Below, in pieces: positions 1-9,211 of a DNA stretch of 55,183 bases. The notes under the pieces are model-generated. The model was not told the DNA's origin. It worked only from the letters and a program-made list of their open reading frames with translations, and did not search any database. The DNA is from Oceanimonas sp052119705 (GTDB lineage: Bacteria; Pseudomonadota; Gammaproteobacteria; Enterobacterales; Aeromonadaceae): contig NZ_JBGQOP010000022.1 of NCBI RefSeq assembly GCF_052119705.1, positions 1 to 55,183 on the forward strand, written 5' to 3'. Position numbers and translations under genes: made by a program. Each line of letters opens with the position of its first letter. The first letter of the stretch is position 1.

Positions 1-175
1 TTACTGAGGTTTAGATTTAAACCAAAACATAAAACCGAGCCGAATAAATTGGCTCCTACAAGAGAATAGACGTGCGCTACTATATAACTGATTGAATTTA
101 TTAATGATAAATTATTGAGGTGTGGCTGATCATTATGGGTCATCAGGTATTGTTTAGTTAACTGACAGATTTTCG
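1..175. other. Gene-free left edge with a degenerate dispersed repeat
   Basis: No convincing reading frame is seen. Positions 25-38 (aaaacataaaaccg) and the following cct-ac and attgaat-tatt blocks recur at 22265-22340, so this looks like a decayed copy of one intergenic repeat. No promoter or terminator is evident. Confidence 0.4.
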
Positions 176-949
176 TTATGCACTGGGCAGAATAAGTTGC
201 AGGCGCTGGGTGCTGATTAGCTCTGCCTGAGCGCCACGGCTGCGCTCGATAATATCCAGTTGCTGATCTTTGATGCACAAGTAGGTTTGAGCACGAGTGC
301 CGTAAGTAGAGCTATGAATAAATGCCGACGATAAAAGTAGTTCCAGCTCAGGGCTCACGCCGGTATTGGGTAAAGATTCGGGTGTGGCTTGAGTGGTGTC
401 GTCTAATAAGGCAAAGGCGGAGGCTTCATTCGTTTCGTCTAACTGGGCTAACCCCTGCTTAAGGCGAGTCAACTTGGGCCAAGGCGTATTGAGCTGGGCA
501 TTAGATAAACCATAGCTGCCGGCGTTTAAGCGCCGAGCCTCACCGCCAGCGCGGTTGCCGCCATACCAAAGCTCGCCTTCATCCTTATCCATAGCAAGGT
601 CGCCCAACAATAAGTTAAAGCCGGCGTATTGCTCACCTTGGCTAAGCACTTGTGCTAAATAAGCCTGCGGGCTTAATGAGCTGGTTAAAAAGTCAGTGAC
701 CAGCTCGCCACGACTGCGTTTACCCACACTCATCTGCGCTTCGCGTACATTGGTCAGTGCCGCAAAGCGACCACTACGATTTATGCCTAGCCAAGTGCCA
801 CCCGCTTGTTGGTCCCGCCCGGCCCAAATAGTGGGTGAGTCTGGCCACCAATGAGCCGGTTGCGTGGGGCGTGCATAAAATTCATCGCGGTTGGCCAATA
901 AGTGAAGATGCCTAGCTTGGGGCTGCCACGAAAAAGCAATCAAGCACAC
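176..949 (-). CDS. NRDE/TANGO2 family protein
   Basis: This 257-residue protein begins Met-Cys-Leu-Ile and carries the family signature Asn-Arg-Asp-Glu at residues 20-23. A Cys at position 2 and this NRDE motif define the bacterial relatives of eukaryotic TANGO2 (transport and Golgi organization 2). Bacterial members have no firmly established reaction; heme or lipid handling has been proposed for the eukaryotic ones. No signal peptide or membrane segment is visible, so it is probably cytoplasmic. The start is a GTG at 949 with a GAGGA ribosome-binding site about ten bases upstream. Its end lies close to the left edge, and its neighbour on the same strand is the DNA ligase gene, from which a 7-bp tandem repeat separates it. 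Family assignment is strong; biochemical role is unknown. Confidence 0.85.
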   Translation of the reverse strand: MCLIAFSWQPQARHLHLLANRDEFYARPTQPAHWWPDSPTIWAGRDQQAGGTWLGINRSGRFAALTNVREAQMSVGKRSRGELVTDFLTSSLSPQAYLAQVLSQGEQYAGFNLLLGDLAMDKDEGELWYGGNRAGGEARRLNAGSYGLSNAQLNTPWPKLTRLKQGLAQLDETNEASAFALLDDTTQATPESLPNTGVSPELELLLSSAFIHSSTYGTRAQTYLCIKDQQLDIIERSRGAQAELISTQRLQLILPSA

Positions 950-1075
950 GAATTAGTTTCCTCAAGAGGGTAAGTAACAAAACCACTTTATACTAATCCG
1001 CATGGAAGAATGTAAAAAAGCTTTACGCCGTAAGCCATACGTTAGGTTCCCCCCCAAAGTATGGCGCTGGCTGAA

Positions 1076-1117
1076 ATGACGTATGACGTATGACGTATGA
1101 CGTATGACGTATGACGT
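1076..1117. repeat. Tandem repeat, six perfect copies of ATGACGT
   Basis: Six uninterrupted 7-bp units run from 1076 to 1117, just downstream of the ligase stop codon and upstream of the NRDE gene. They are flanked by related words (cgtaaagcgtaa, acgccgtaagcc). The array is likely to vary in copy number by slippage. It resembles the short G/T/A-rich repeats found at many other gene boundaries here. Confidence 0.9.
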
Positions 1118-1141
1118 AAAGCGTAACACGGCCCGCAGAGC

Positions 1142-1996
1142 CTAGGGCTCATCTTGTCGAATACGCATAAAGTGCGCGAAGCGCGGTTGACGTTGTTTGG
1201 TTTCACCTTGATAGCGATAGGTAACGATAGATCCCAGCGCCGGCGGTGTTTGGCGCTGCGCATCACTAAAGCCGGTACCTAAGCGAAACTGCCGACCATC
1301 GGGTGTTTCGACCACCAAGGCCCCCAACATGCCCTGATATTTACCCAATCCTGGCAAGTGCGCTACCACCTTGGCTTCTGCATCGTGAAACTGCTTGAGC
1401 TTAAGTAACCCCTGACTGCGCCCTGCCTGATAATAACTGTCTTGGTGGCGCAACATTAAGCCCTCGCCACCGGCTGCTGCTATGTCGCTCAATCGTTGTG
1501 CCAATGCCGTATTATCCGAAAGGCGTAGCTGTTCTACTTGCGCTAAATAAGGGGTGTTGATGGGCAAGAGCAGGCGTGCTAACTCGGCGTTTCGCTCACT
1601 AAAAGTGGCGTTACTGTGGGGCAAATCAAACACCATAAAGCGGATTTGGCGCCACTCTTCCTCTTGGGGTTGATAACGGCGCACCGCCGCCGATAATGCA
1701 TCAAACTGACCGCGGCCCAACCAAAGTTCACCGTCTAAATGCGTATCGGGAAAGTCGGCCACAAACCATTCGGGAGCCGCAATACGGTACCCAGCTCGAG
1801 ACCAAAGTGCTTCACCGTCCCAATAGGCGCGCACACCGTCAAGCTTCTCGCTCACCCAATAACGGCTGGCATCTTGCTGCTGATAATTAGCGGCTAATTG
1901 CAGCGGCGGTGCATTAGGCTGTTCGGCATTCACGGTTGCTGAAATAGTCACCACTGAGATTGCCGTTAGCGGTAACAACACAGAAAGATAATTCAT
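1142..1996 (-). CDS. Periplasmic ATP-dependent DNA ligase (LigE type)
   Basis: The 284-residue product opens with a hydrophobic signal peptide (about residues 1-24, ending VNA) and then shows the nucleotidyltransferase motif I, Lys-Leu-Asp-Gly, at residues 51-54. K51 would be the adenylated lysine. The downstream LDGELW and GLMLR blocks match later ligase motifs, and the C-terminal part resembles an OB fold (GKYQGMLGALVVE). The length fits the minimal LigE ligases of Gram-negative bacteria, which lack extra DNA-binding domains and are exported. These enzymes are thought to seal nicks in extracellular or incoming DNA; the main replicative ligase LigA is NAD-dependent and separate. The gene stands alone between the NRDE and MFS genes, all on the minus strand, with an ATG start at 1996 and a GGAGGG-like ribosome-binding site upstream. 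Confidence 0.88.
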   Translation of the reverse strand: MNYLSVLLPLTAISVVTISATVNAEQPNAPPLQLAANYQQQDASRYWVSEKLDGVRAYWDGEALWSRAGYRIAAPEWFVADFPDTHLDGELWLGRGQFDALSAAVRRYQPQEEEWRQIRFMVFDLPHSNATFSERNAELARLLLPINTPYLAQVEQLRLSDNTALAQRLSDIAAAGGEGLMLRHQDSYYQAGRSQGLLKLKQFHDAEAKVVAHLPGLGKYQGMLGALVVETPDGRQFRLGTGFSDAQRQTPPALGSIVTYRYQGETKQRQPRFAHFMRIRQDEP

Positions 1997-2091
1997 ATCA
2001 GCCCTCCATGGCTTGATGAGTTTTTTACAACACCATCAAGCATAGAAGAAAACACAGCCGTAAGCCGTTAGCTCATAAAACGGTAAACTTT

Positions 2092-3300
2092 TTACAGGGT
2101 TTCTTGATCAGACCTGACCTTAATTGGCCTAGCTGCCAACCAGCCACTGGTCAATTGCACCAGTTGCAAACCCATTAACAGCAATAATGCCCACTGCCAA
2201 TGACCGCTGATATCTCGCAGTAAGCCTAATGACACAGGCCCCAATGCCGCCAGCAAATAGCCAAGGCTTTGTGCCATGGCCGACAGCGCCGTGGCTTGCG
2301 CGGTATTTTCGGCACGCAACACGAAGAAAGACAAGGCCAAGCTCAGCGCGCCACCACAGCCCATGCCAATCAAGGATGCCCATAACATAGGTGCGGCCGT
2401 GGGGTGCCACCAAATACCGGCAATACCGATGAAAGACACCACAAAGGTCCCCACCACTAATAGCCGCTGGTTAGCCATTTTGGCCGCCAAGATAGGTACA
2501 AATAAATTAAACGGAATGCTCACCAGATTAATAAGCGCCGTGGCTGTGCCGGCTTGATGAGCGTCTAGGCCGTTTTCGAGCAAGATTTTCGGCAACCAAG
2601 TGGCCATCGAATAGAAATAAAACGACTGCAGTCCCATATAAAAGGTGATGGCCCAAGCGATTTTGTCCCGCCATAGGCTAATACGTTGCGGGTTTGCAGG
2701 TCGGCCCACGCTTTTTACTTTTAGCATCGGCAGCCAGAACAATAAGCAAAGTAACGGAAACATGGCCCACATAGCCACCGGGTAGCGCCAGTTATCAAAC
2801 TGTTCTAATAGCGGAATGGCTAAATATACGCCTAAACCTGCGCCTAAACTTAAGGTCACCGAATACAAGCCCGTCATTAAGCCCACTTGGCGGGGGAAAA
2901 ACGCTTTGACTAGCCCAGGTATCAAGACATTAAGCACGGCGATGGCACAGCCCAACAATATGGTGCCTACTATTACTAGCGCAAAATTATCCAGTAAGCG
3001 AAAGCCGACGCCTAAGCTAATCACCATTAAGCCCACTATGATGATCCACTGTGGTGCCCAGCGCCGCGTCAACCAAGGCACGCAAATAGACATCACGCCA
3101 AAGCACAGCAGTGGTAAGGTGGTGAGCAAACTAAAGGCACTGGCGCTGATCTGTAAGCTGTTACGGATCTCCATGACCAAGGGACCCACCACCACCAAGC
3201 CGCCGCGCAGATTGGCCGCCGCTAGCATAAGCGCCATTATGGCCAAGGCCGCAATCACGGGCCGACCGACGAAAGGCCCAGTAGGTATGGAGGGGGACAT
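2092..3300 (-). CDS. MFS transporter, CynX/NimT family
   Basis: This is a roughly 402-residue, 12-helix major facilitator protein. Its first helix contains the family-typical ANLRGGLVVVGP segment, and a basic loop (LTRRWAPQW) follows helix 2. The CynX/NimT family includes the cyanate permease-like CynX and the 2-nitroimidazole exporter NimT. The substrate cannot be read from sequence. I chose the ATG at 3300, not the in-frame start at 3348, because AAGGAA lies just upstream and the extra 16 residues precede the normal N-terminus. It is divergent from mobA. No cyanase gene lies nearby, which weakens any link to cyanate. Confidence 0.82.
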   Translation of the reverse strand: MSPSIPTGPFVGRPVIAALAIMALMLAAANLRGGLVVVGPLVMEIRNSLQISASAFSLLTTLPLLCFGVMSICVPWLTRRWAPQWIIIVGLMVISLGVGFRLLDNFALVIVGTILLGCAIAVLNVLIPGLVKAFFPRQVGLMTGLYSVTLSLGAGLGVYLAIPLLEQFDNWRYPVAMWAMFPLLCLLFWLPMLKVKSVGRPANPQRISLWRDKIAWAITFYMGLQSFYFYSMATWLPKILLENGLDAHQAGTATALINLVSIPFNLFVPILAAKMANQRLLVVGTFVVSFIGIAGIWWHPTAAPMLWASLIGMGCGGALSLALSFFVLRAENTAQATALSAMAQSLGYLLAALGPVSLGLLRDISGHWQWALLLLMGLQLVQLTSGWLAARPIKVRSDQETL

Positions 3301-3490
3301 AAGATTCCTTATTAACGTTAAGCTGCCGCCTAACGTAAGCAAGCGCAACTGAGGTCAGAACAGAGAAAACGAGGCCGCCCAAAATAACTCAAGACGACCC
3401 GACACCAGCGGTCCATGGTAGGATCTGTGATTGTTGAGCGCAATACGTAAAGCCGTCTGGCTTAAGACCCACTTGGCAGTAAGGAATGAA

Positions 3491-4096
3491 ATGCGAGATA
3501 TCCAGCAAGTTACGGCGGTTATTTTAGCCGGCGGTGAAGGACGACGCATGCAAGGCGCAGATAAAGGCCTGCTGTCATTATGGGGCCGCCCGTTAGTGAG
3601 GCACTTATTCGAGCGGTTGAACCCGCAAGTAGACCAAGTGCTGATTAACGCGAATCGCAATCAAGACCGCTATCGCGAGTATGCACCTGTATTTAGCGAT
3701 AACGATAGCCTGCACTCTGCCAGCGACTTTAAAGGTCCCTTAGCCGGAATGGCCGCAGGCCTGCAGCATGCGGCACACGACTGGGTATTATTTGTGCCCT
3801 GTGATAGTCCGCTGGCGCCGCCAGATTTAGCCCAGCGACTCAGTACAGCTGTGAGTCATTGCGGCCAAATCGCCGTGGTCGACGACGGCGAGCGTGTGCA
3901 TCCGGCCACCGTTTTACTGCACAAATCTTTGTTGCCCTCGCTACTCGCATATTTAGCGGCGGGCGATCGTAAATTACAGCTCTGGTATGCCCAGCATAAG
4001 CTGATTAAGGTGGATTTTAGCGACCAGCGGACGGCTTTTACTAATCTCAATACGCCCGAGGCATTGGCGGAATTGGAAGCCCGCGCGAGGTGTTAG
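3491..4096 (+). CDS. mobA: Molybdenum cofactor guanylyltransferase
   Basis: MobA joins GMP to molybdopterin-Mo to make the guanine dinucleotide cofactor used by DMSO reductase-family enzymes. The protein has the N-terminal nucleotide-binding signature LAGGEGRRMQGADKG (residues 12-26) and the PCDSP motif near residue 100, where Asp would help bind magnesium. The length of about 201 residues is close to E. coli MobA (194). The ATG at 3491 is preferred to the in-frame start at 3431 because AAGGAA sits five bases upstream and the extra residues have no family counterpart. No mobB or other molybdenum gene is adjacent. A strong bidirectional hairpin terminator follows, and fabB converges from the other side. 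Confidence 0.93.
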   Translation: MRDIQQVTAVILAGGEGRRMQGADKGLLSLWGRPLVRHLFERLNPQVDQVLINANRNQDRYREYAPVFSDNDSLHSASDFKGPLAGMAAGLQHAAHDWVLFVPCDSPLAPPDLAQRLSTAVSHCGQIAVVDDGERVHPATVLLHKSLLPSLLAYLAAGDRKLQLWYAQHKLIKVDFSDQRTAFTNLNTPEALAELEARARC

Positions 4097-4125
4097 GCGT
4101 GAGGCGTGAATATAGGATCAAAAAA

Positions 4126-4147
4126 GGACGCCGAAGCGTCCTTTTTT
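4126..4147. terminator. Bidirectional rho-independent terminator between mobA and fabB
   Basis: A GGACGC-CGAA-GCGTCC hairpin is flanked by an A tract on the left and a T tract on the right, so it can end transcription from both convergent genes. Confidence 0.9.
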
Positions 4148-4175
4148 AGTACTGGCTAATGACAGCAGTAAAGGA

Positions 4176-5387
4176 TTACGCCTTGTACTTGCTGAACACT
4201 AGACTGGCGTTAGTGCCGCCAAAACCGAAGCTATTCGACATGACTGTGTCTAACTCGATTTCTTTGCACTCGGTAACGATAGGCAGATTTTTCGCCTTTT
4301 CGTCCAGCTCGGTAATGTTGATGCTTGGCGCGATAAAGCCATGCTCCAGCATCAAGAGTGAGTACACGGCTTCGTGCACGCCTGCCGCACCCAGTGCGTG
4401 GCCGGTCATGGCTTTGGTGGCCGAGATGTAAGGGGCGTTGTCACCAAACAAGTTGTTGATGGCCTCTAACTCTTTTACATCGCCCACTGGCGTTGAAGTG
4501 CCATGGGTGTTGATGTATTCCACTTTAGGAGCGGTCGCCATGGCTTGTTGCATGCAACGTACCGCGCCCTCACCTGAAGGCGCAACCATGTCATAACCGT
4601 CAGAGGTGGCACCGTAGCCGGTGATTTCGGCGTAGATTTTAGCGCCACGCTTTAGGGCGTGCTCTAATTCTTCTACCACTACCATGCCGCCGCCGCCAGA
4701 GATGACGAAGCCATCACGGCCCGCATCATAGGTACGAGAAGCCAGCTCAGGGGTATCGTTATACTTGCTCGACAGTGCGCCCATGGCGTCAAACTGCAGG
4801 GCTAGCGTCCAATCCACTTCTTCACCACCACCGGCGAAGACGATGTCTTGTTTGCCTAACTGGATTTGCTCAAGGGCATGACCAATACAGTGGGCAGACG
4901 TCGCACAGGCGGAGCTGATGGTGTAGTTAATGCCTTTAATTTTAAACGGCGTTGCTAAGCAAGCGGACACAGTTGAAGACATGGTGCGCGGCACCATGTA
5001 AGGACCGACCCGACGCACGCCTTTCTCGCGCAAAATATCGCAAGCTTCAATCTGGTTCTTAGATGAAGCACCACCTGAACCGGCCACTAAACCGGTACGC
5101 ACGTTCGATACCATGGACTCGTCAAGGCCTGCATCGGCAATAGCCTGTTCCATGGAAAGATAAGCAAATGCGGCCGCATCACCCATAAAACGCATCACTT
5201 TGCGGTCTATGTGCTCGGCTGCAACCATGTTTATGTTTCCCCAAACATGGCTGCGCAAGTTATGATCGGCGAATTGCTGGGAGAAGCTAATACCGGAGTG
5301 GCCCGCCTTGAGTGAGGCCAAAACCTCTTCTTGATTATTACCAATGCTGGATACCACACCGATACCGGTAATGACTGCTCTTCTCAT
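4176..5387 (-). CDS. fabB: Beta-ketoacyl-ACP synthase I
   Basis: FabB condenses malonyl-ACP with growing acyl-ACP chains and is needed for unsaturated fatty acid synthesis. The 403-residue length matches E. coli FabB (406). The thiolase-fold catalytic triad is visible: Cys161 in SSACATSAH, one His in NTHGTSTPVGD and another in TGHALGAAG. The C-terminal NSFGFGGTN glycine-rich loop is intact. The gene starts with ATG at 5387 and is divergent from mnmC, as in E. coli. The 105-bp intergenic region holds a weak FadR-like half-site (see findings). Confidence 0.97.
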   Translation of the reverse strand: MRRAVITGIGVVSSIGNNQEEVLASLKAGHSGISFSQQFADHNLRSHVWGNINMVAAEHIDRKVMRFMGDAAAFAYLSMEQAIADAGLDESMVSNVRTGLVAGSGGASSKNQIEACDILREKGVRRVGPYMVPRTMSSTVSACLATPFKIKGINYTISSACATSAHCIGHALEQIQLGKQDIVFAGGGEEVDWTLALQFDAMGALSSKYNDTPELASRTYDAGRDGFVISGGGGMVVVEELEHALKRGAKIYAEITGYGATSDGYDMVAPSGEGAVRCMQQAMATAPKVEYINTHGTSTPVGDVKELEAINNLFGDNAPYISATKAMTGHALGAAGVHEAVYSLLMLEHGFIAPSINITELDEKAKNLPIVTECKEIELDTVMSNSFGFGGTNASLVFSKYKA

Positions 5388-5492
5388 CTCACTTTCCTAC
5401 TGTCTTGATTTGCCGCCAATTCTAACCATAAAGAAAGGTTAAAGTGGTCTGCTTTCACATAAAATAGCCGCTTTTACGGCCCCGGAGGTTTA

Positions 5493-7484
5493 GTGTCACC
5501 CCACTTCATTACAACCGCGTGTCTGGACTGGAATGACCAAGGCACGCCGGTCGCTGCTGCATTCGACGATGTCTACTTCTCTAACGACAATGGTCTAGCC
5601 GAAAGCCGTTATGTTTTTCTCGGCCAAAATGACCTGCCTAACCGTTGGCTCAACCACGACCGGCCCTTATTTGTGGTGGCCGAAACCGGCTTTGGTACCG
5701 GTTTAAACGTACTGGCTACTTGGCAGGCGTTTATCGACTATCGCCGGCAACATCCGCAAGGTAACGCCCAGCGTCTGCACCTGATCAGCGTGGAAAAATT
5801 TCCCCTTAACCACGCTGATCTAAGCAAAACACTTGGCCAATGGCCAGAGCTTAGCATTTTAAGCGCACGTTTGTTAGCTGAATATCCAGCGCCATTTAGC
5901 GGCTGCCATCGACTGCAATTAGATGAAAATGTGAGCCTAGATTTGTGGCTGGGAGACGTGACTCAGGTGCTGCCTAGTATGGAGGCAGGACTGGCGGGCA
6001 AGGTAGACGCTTGGTATTTAGATGGCTTTGCGCCCAGTAAAAATCCCGAGATGTGGACGCCTGAATTATTCGCTCAATTGGCACGTTTAGCACGTAACGG
6101 CGCCACTGTGGCCACCTTCACTGCCGCCACCTTAGTAAGAGAGGGATTAACAGTGGCAGGCTTTGAGATGCGACGTATAAAAGGCTTTCGTCATAAGCGC
6201 GAAATGTTAGCCGGTGTATTAAAGAACGGCCAACGACGGCCCTATCCAACGCCTTGGTTTTGGCGCCGGCCCGGTCGAGTCGGCCATACCGTTATCGTGG
6301 GCGCGGGCATTGCTGGGGCCAGCTTAGCACTTGCGCTAACGCGGCGCGGCGTATCCGTCACTTTGTTAGAGCAACAAGCCGGCCCTGCTCTGGGTGCTTC
6401 GGGTAATCGTCAAGCGGCCATTTATCCACTGTTAAACGGCGAGCACGATAATTTAAGTCAATTTTATTTGCAGGCATTTTTACATGCCACCCGCAGCCTA
6501 GCGCCCTTGGCCACACGCCATCGGGTGGCTCACGACTGGTGTGGCGTGGTGCAGCTGGCCTACGATGAAAAGAGTCAGGCGAAAATCACTAAGTTATTGG
6601 CGCACGATTTCCCAAACAGCCTATTGAGCGAGCTGAACGCTGAGCAAGTTAACGCCCGTACTGGCATTGCCGCCAATCTGGCGGGTGCTGAATATCCGCA
6701 AGGTGGCTGGATTTGTCCGTTTGAGCTGATCGAAGCCCTATTAGCTGAAGCCCAGCAAACCGGTTTGCTAGATATCCGTTATCACACTCACGTAGCGCGT
6801 TTAACGAGGCAGGACGACCAATGGCAGCTAACAACCAGCACCGGGCAAGTCGTGGCGGACAATGTGTGCTTGGCCAACAGCCATGACGTGCTGAGTCTTC
6901 CCCAGACTCAAGACTTAGCCTTGTCGGTGGCGCGGGGCCAAGTGAATTACCAAGCCAGCTCACCTAGCTTAAGCGCCTTAAAAACCGTGGTCTGTTACCA
7001 AGGATATCTCACTCCCGCTTGGCAAGGGCTGCACTGCATTGGTGCCAGTTATGGTCGTGACCAAGTTGATCTCACCTATCAGACTCAGGATGAACAAGAA
7101 AATCTGCAAAAATTAGTGCAGACCCTGCCCGCCTTGGTTGATGTAGAGCAAACAGCAGGCTCTGGTCGGGTGGCCGTGCGCGCCACTTCCAGAGATCATT
7201 TTCCCATGGCGGGAGCCGCGCCGAATAAACAAGCGCAGCTAAAGCAATTTGACAAGTTACAACGGCGTCAAGCACAAGCGGTACCGCTGGCGGAGGATCA
7301 TGCAGGTTTGTATGTATTATCGGGTTTAGGCTCGCGGGGGCTGTGCTCGGCCTCGTTGTTGGCAGAGGTTTTAGCCGCACAATTATGTGACGAGCCATAT
7401 CCGGTGGCACGGCCTATTCTTGATAGCTTAGCGCCCAATCGACAATGGACTCGTAAACTATTAAGAGGCCAGCCGCTAGGTTGA
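5493..7484 (+). CDS. mnmC: Bifunctional tRNA mnm5s2U34 biosynthesis enzyme
   Basis: MnmC carries out the last two steps of mnm5s2U synthesis at the wobble position of certain tRNAs. Its C-terminal FAD domain removes the carboxymethyl group and its N-terminal domain adds a methyl group from S-adenosylmethionine. Both parts are present in the 663 residues: the methyltransferase motif ETGFGTGLN at 64-72 with DAWYLDGFAPSKNPEMW further on, and the FAD-binding VIVGAGIAGAS near residue 268. E. coli MnmC is 668 residues. The start is a GTG at 5493 with GGAGG five bases upstream. It converges with the small secreted-protein gene downstream, with no clear terminator between them. Confidence 0.96.
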   Translation: MSPHFITTACLDWNDQGTPVAAAFDDVYFSNDNGLAESRYVFLGQNDLPNRWLNHDRPLFVVAETGFGTGLNVLATWQAFIDYRRQHPQGNAQRLHLISVEKFPLNHADLSKTLGQWPELSILSARLLAEYPAPFSGCHRLQLDENVSLDLWLGDVTQVLPSMEAGLAGKVDAWYLDGFAPSKNPEMWTPELFAQLARLARNGATVATFTAATLVREGLTVAGFEMRRIKGFRHKREMLAGVLKNGQRRPYPTPWFWRRPGRVGHTVIVGAGIAGASLALALTRRGVSVTLLEQQAGPALGASGNRQAAIYPLLNGEHDNLSQFYLQAFLHATRSLAPLATRHRVAHDWCGVVQLAYDEKSQAKITKLLAHDFPNSLLSELNAEQVNARTGIAANLAGAEYPQGGWICPFELIEALLAEAQQTGLLDIRYHTHVARLTRQDDQWQLTTSTGQVVADNVCLANSHDVLSLPQTQDLALSVARGQVNYQASSPSLSALKTVVCYQGYLTPAWQGLHCIGASYGRDQVDLTYQTQDEQENLQKLVQTLPALVDVEQTAGSGRVAVRATSRDHFPMAGAAPNKQAQLKQFDKLQRRQAQAVPLAEDHAGLYVLSGLGSRGLCSASLLAEVLAAQLCDEPYPVARPILDSLAPNRQWTRKLLRGQPLG

Positions 7485-7506
7485 GGTGATAGATTAAGGT
7501 GCTAGG

Positions 7507-8028
7507 TTAAGGCTTAATAAGGCCAAGCTGGCGGCCATAATCATTCTGGCGCTGAAAATCGCGTAGCAAGGTTTGCGCGATTCCGAGCTGATGGTAACCA
7601 ATTCGATCTGCCACCTTATGCAGCTGTTCGCAATCCGCTTGCGGTGCTATTTGAGAAAGGGATTGATCTAACCATTCGGCCGAGAGCAAGGCGCGCTCAC
7701 GCACCAAACGCTCATAACTGATTAAGGCGAGGCGATAATTTTGCCACTCAGGTGTCTCTAGCCACTCTAAGGGCTCAGACACGGTCGCAGTAAGAGATAC
7801 CAACACTTGTGCAGGCGAGCAGCCAGCACTGGAACGCTGGCCCGACAGCTGCCAAGACAAGCGGTAATCCACATCGGCCAAACCGGGTTCAAGCGCCCCT
7901 GAGCCGTAAATATCGACCGTTTGCCGCTCTTGTAAGACCAAATGATTAGCCCAAGCGGGTAGCGCCAGCAGTAATATCAAGCCGCAAAATAATAGTTTCA
8001 ATCTCGCCCCCAAAAGCACCCAGTCCAT
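7507..8028 (-). CDS. Secreted hypothetical protein, possibly DUF922-like
   Basis: I do not recognise this 173-residue protein with certainty. A hydrophobic stretch (about residues 10-27, ending ALPAWA) looks like a signal peptide, so the mature part is probably periplasmic. Two cysteines (in SAGCSP and QADCEQ) could form a disulfide. The order of blocks, with YRLSWQLSG, then a Cys-containing beta strand, then WQNYRLALISYERLVRERALL, resembles DUF922 proteins, in which a HExxH zinc motif sits where this protein has YERLV. If that alignment is right, this is a catalytically dead relative. That is a guess from reading alone. It lies between mnmC and corA and is transcribed toward mnmC. Confidence 0.6.
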   Translation of the reverse strand: MDWVLLGARLKLLFCGLILLLALPAWANHLVLQERQTVDIYGSGALEPGLADVDYRLSWQLSGQRSSAGCSPAQVLVSLTATVSEPLEWLETPEWQNYRLALISYERLVRERALLSAEWLDQSLSQIAPQADCEQLHKVADRIGYHQLGIAQTLLRDFQRQNDYGRQLGLIKP

Positions 8029-8224
8029 GGCTTAGTTATCTATAGCTTAACTCAATAGACGTGTCAGATAATCAGGTCATTTGAGTCTATCCTTATTTTA
8101 CTCGGTTTAGACATAAAATAAACGCCAGCCCCAGTCGCGGTAGCTGACAACTGGCCCCTGCCTCTGTATTGACTTTAGTACCTGCGCTATAGTGCGCACA
8201 TTATTAACTGGTGGGAGCCGCTGT

Positions 8225-9172
8225 ATGATCACAGCCTATACCTTTAATGGCACTTCCTATGATATTCAGCCACTCAACTTAGAAGCGGAGTTACCGCCTA
8301 ATATCTTGTGGCTCGACATCTTAAAGCCTGATGAAAACGAGCAGCGCTGGATGCAGCAGCTGTTTGTGGAAGAAGTGCCCGAACTGGATGAACTCGATGA
8401 CATTGAAGCCTCGGCACGTTTTTATCGCGATAAAGACGGCTTGCACATTCATTCTCTGTTCCCGCAGCGCCTAGGCAAAGAGATAGACGGCATCAACGTG
8501 CTCTTTACCCTGCGCAATGACATGCTAATCAGCTTTCGTGAAGACGACCTAGGATTGATCCGGCTGTTGCGTCACTACATGCGCCAAGACCGCGTGGAGG
8601 CCGACAATGCGGTAGATCTGCTATTGGAAATATATGAGCTAAAAATCGAATATATTTCTGACTTGATTGAAGACGGCTACAAGACGCTCGAACAAACCGC
8701 CAAGCAGGTGCTGCAGGTCGAAGAGTTGCGCCAAACCATGTCGGATCTGATGCAGCAAGAAGACGGTAACGGTCATATTCGCCTAGCGCTATACGATACG
8801 CGTCGCGCCTTACGTTTTATCAAGCGCTCAGTACGCCAGCAATCTGACGACGAACAGCGCCGTTGGATTGATGAAATGCTCTACGACGTCGAATCCTTAC
8901 TGCCTCACACTCAGTTTTTGTTCGATAAAATCAACTTTCAACTCGATGCGGCACTGGGCTTTACCAGCCTAGAGCAAAGCAAAGTCATCAAAATCTTCTC
9001 GGTGGCGGCTGTGGTGTTTTTACCGCCTACGCTTATCGCCAGTATCTATGGCATGAACTTTGAAATCATGCCTGAATTTGGCTGGAAGTTTGGCTATCCC
9101 ATGTCACTGGTGATGATGCTGATGTCGGCCTGTGGCACCTATTACTTCTTTAAACGCAAAGGCTGGCTATAA
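8225..9172 (+). CDS. corA: Magnesium/cobalt transporter
   Basis: CorA forms a homopentameric Mg2+ channel in the inner membrane. The 315-residue protein has the long acidic and helical cytoplasmic N-terminal domain and two C-terminal membrane helices. The first helix ends in the selectivity motif Tyr-Gly-Met-Asn-Phe-Glu near residue 275. The ATG at 8225 gives a length almost identical to E. coli CorA (316) and has GGGAG upstream, so I prefer it to the in-frame start at 8192. creA follows after 39 bp and may be co-transcribed. Confidence 0.95.
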   Translation: MITAYTFNGTSYDIQPLNLEAELPPNILWLDILKPDENEQRWMQQLFVEEVPELDELDDIEASARFYRDKDGLHIHSLFPQRLGKEIDGINVLFTLRNDMLISFREDDLGLIRLLRHYMRQDRVEADNAVDLLLEIYELKIEYISDLIEDGYKTLEQTAKQVLQVEELRQTMSDLMQQEDGNGHIRLALYDTRRALRFIKRSVRQQSDDEQRRWIDEMLYDVESLLPHTQFLFDKINFQLDAALGFTSLEQSKVIKIFSVAAVVFLPPTLIASIYGMNFEIMPEFGWKFGYPMSLVMMLMSACGTYYFFKRKGWL

Positions 9173-9211
9173 GTTTCAGCCACGTTTTCGCAATACCTTA
9201 AGGGAATCATT

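Noticed and set aside
1042..1266. 74-codon minus-strand frame over the ATGACGT repeat
   Set aside because: It overlaps the start of the ligase coding region in another frame and is made partly of the tandem repeat.
2816..3352. 178-codon plus-strand frame
   Set aside because: It is a shadow of the MFS transporter gene with a biased, repetitive composition and no family resemblance.
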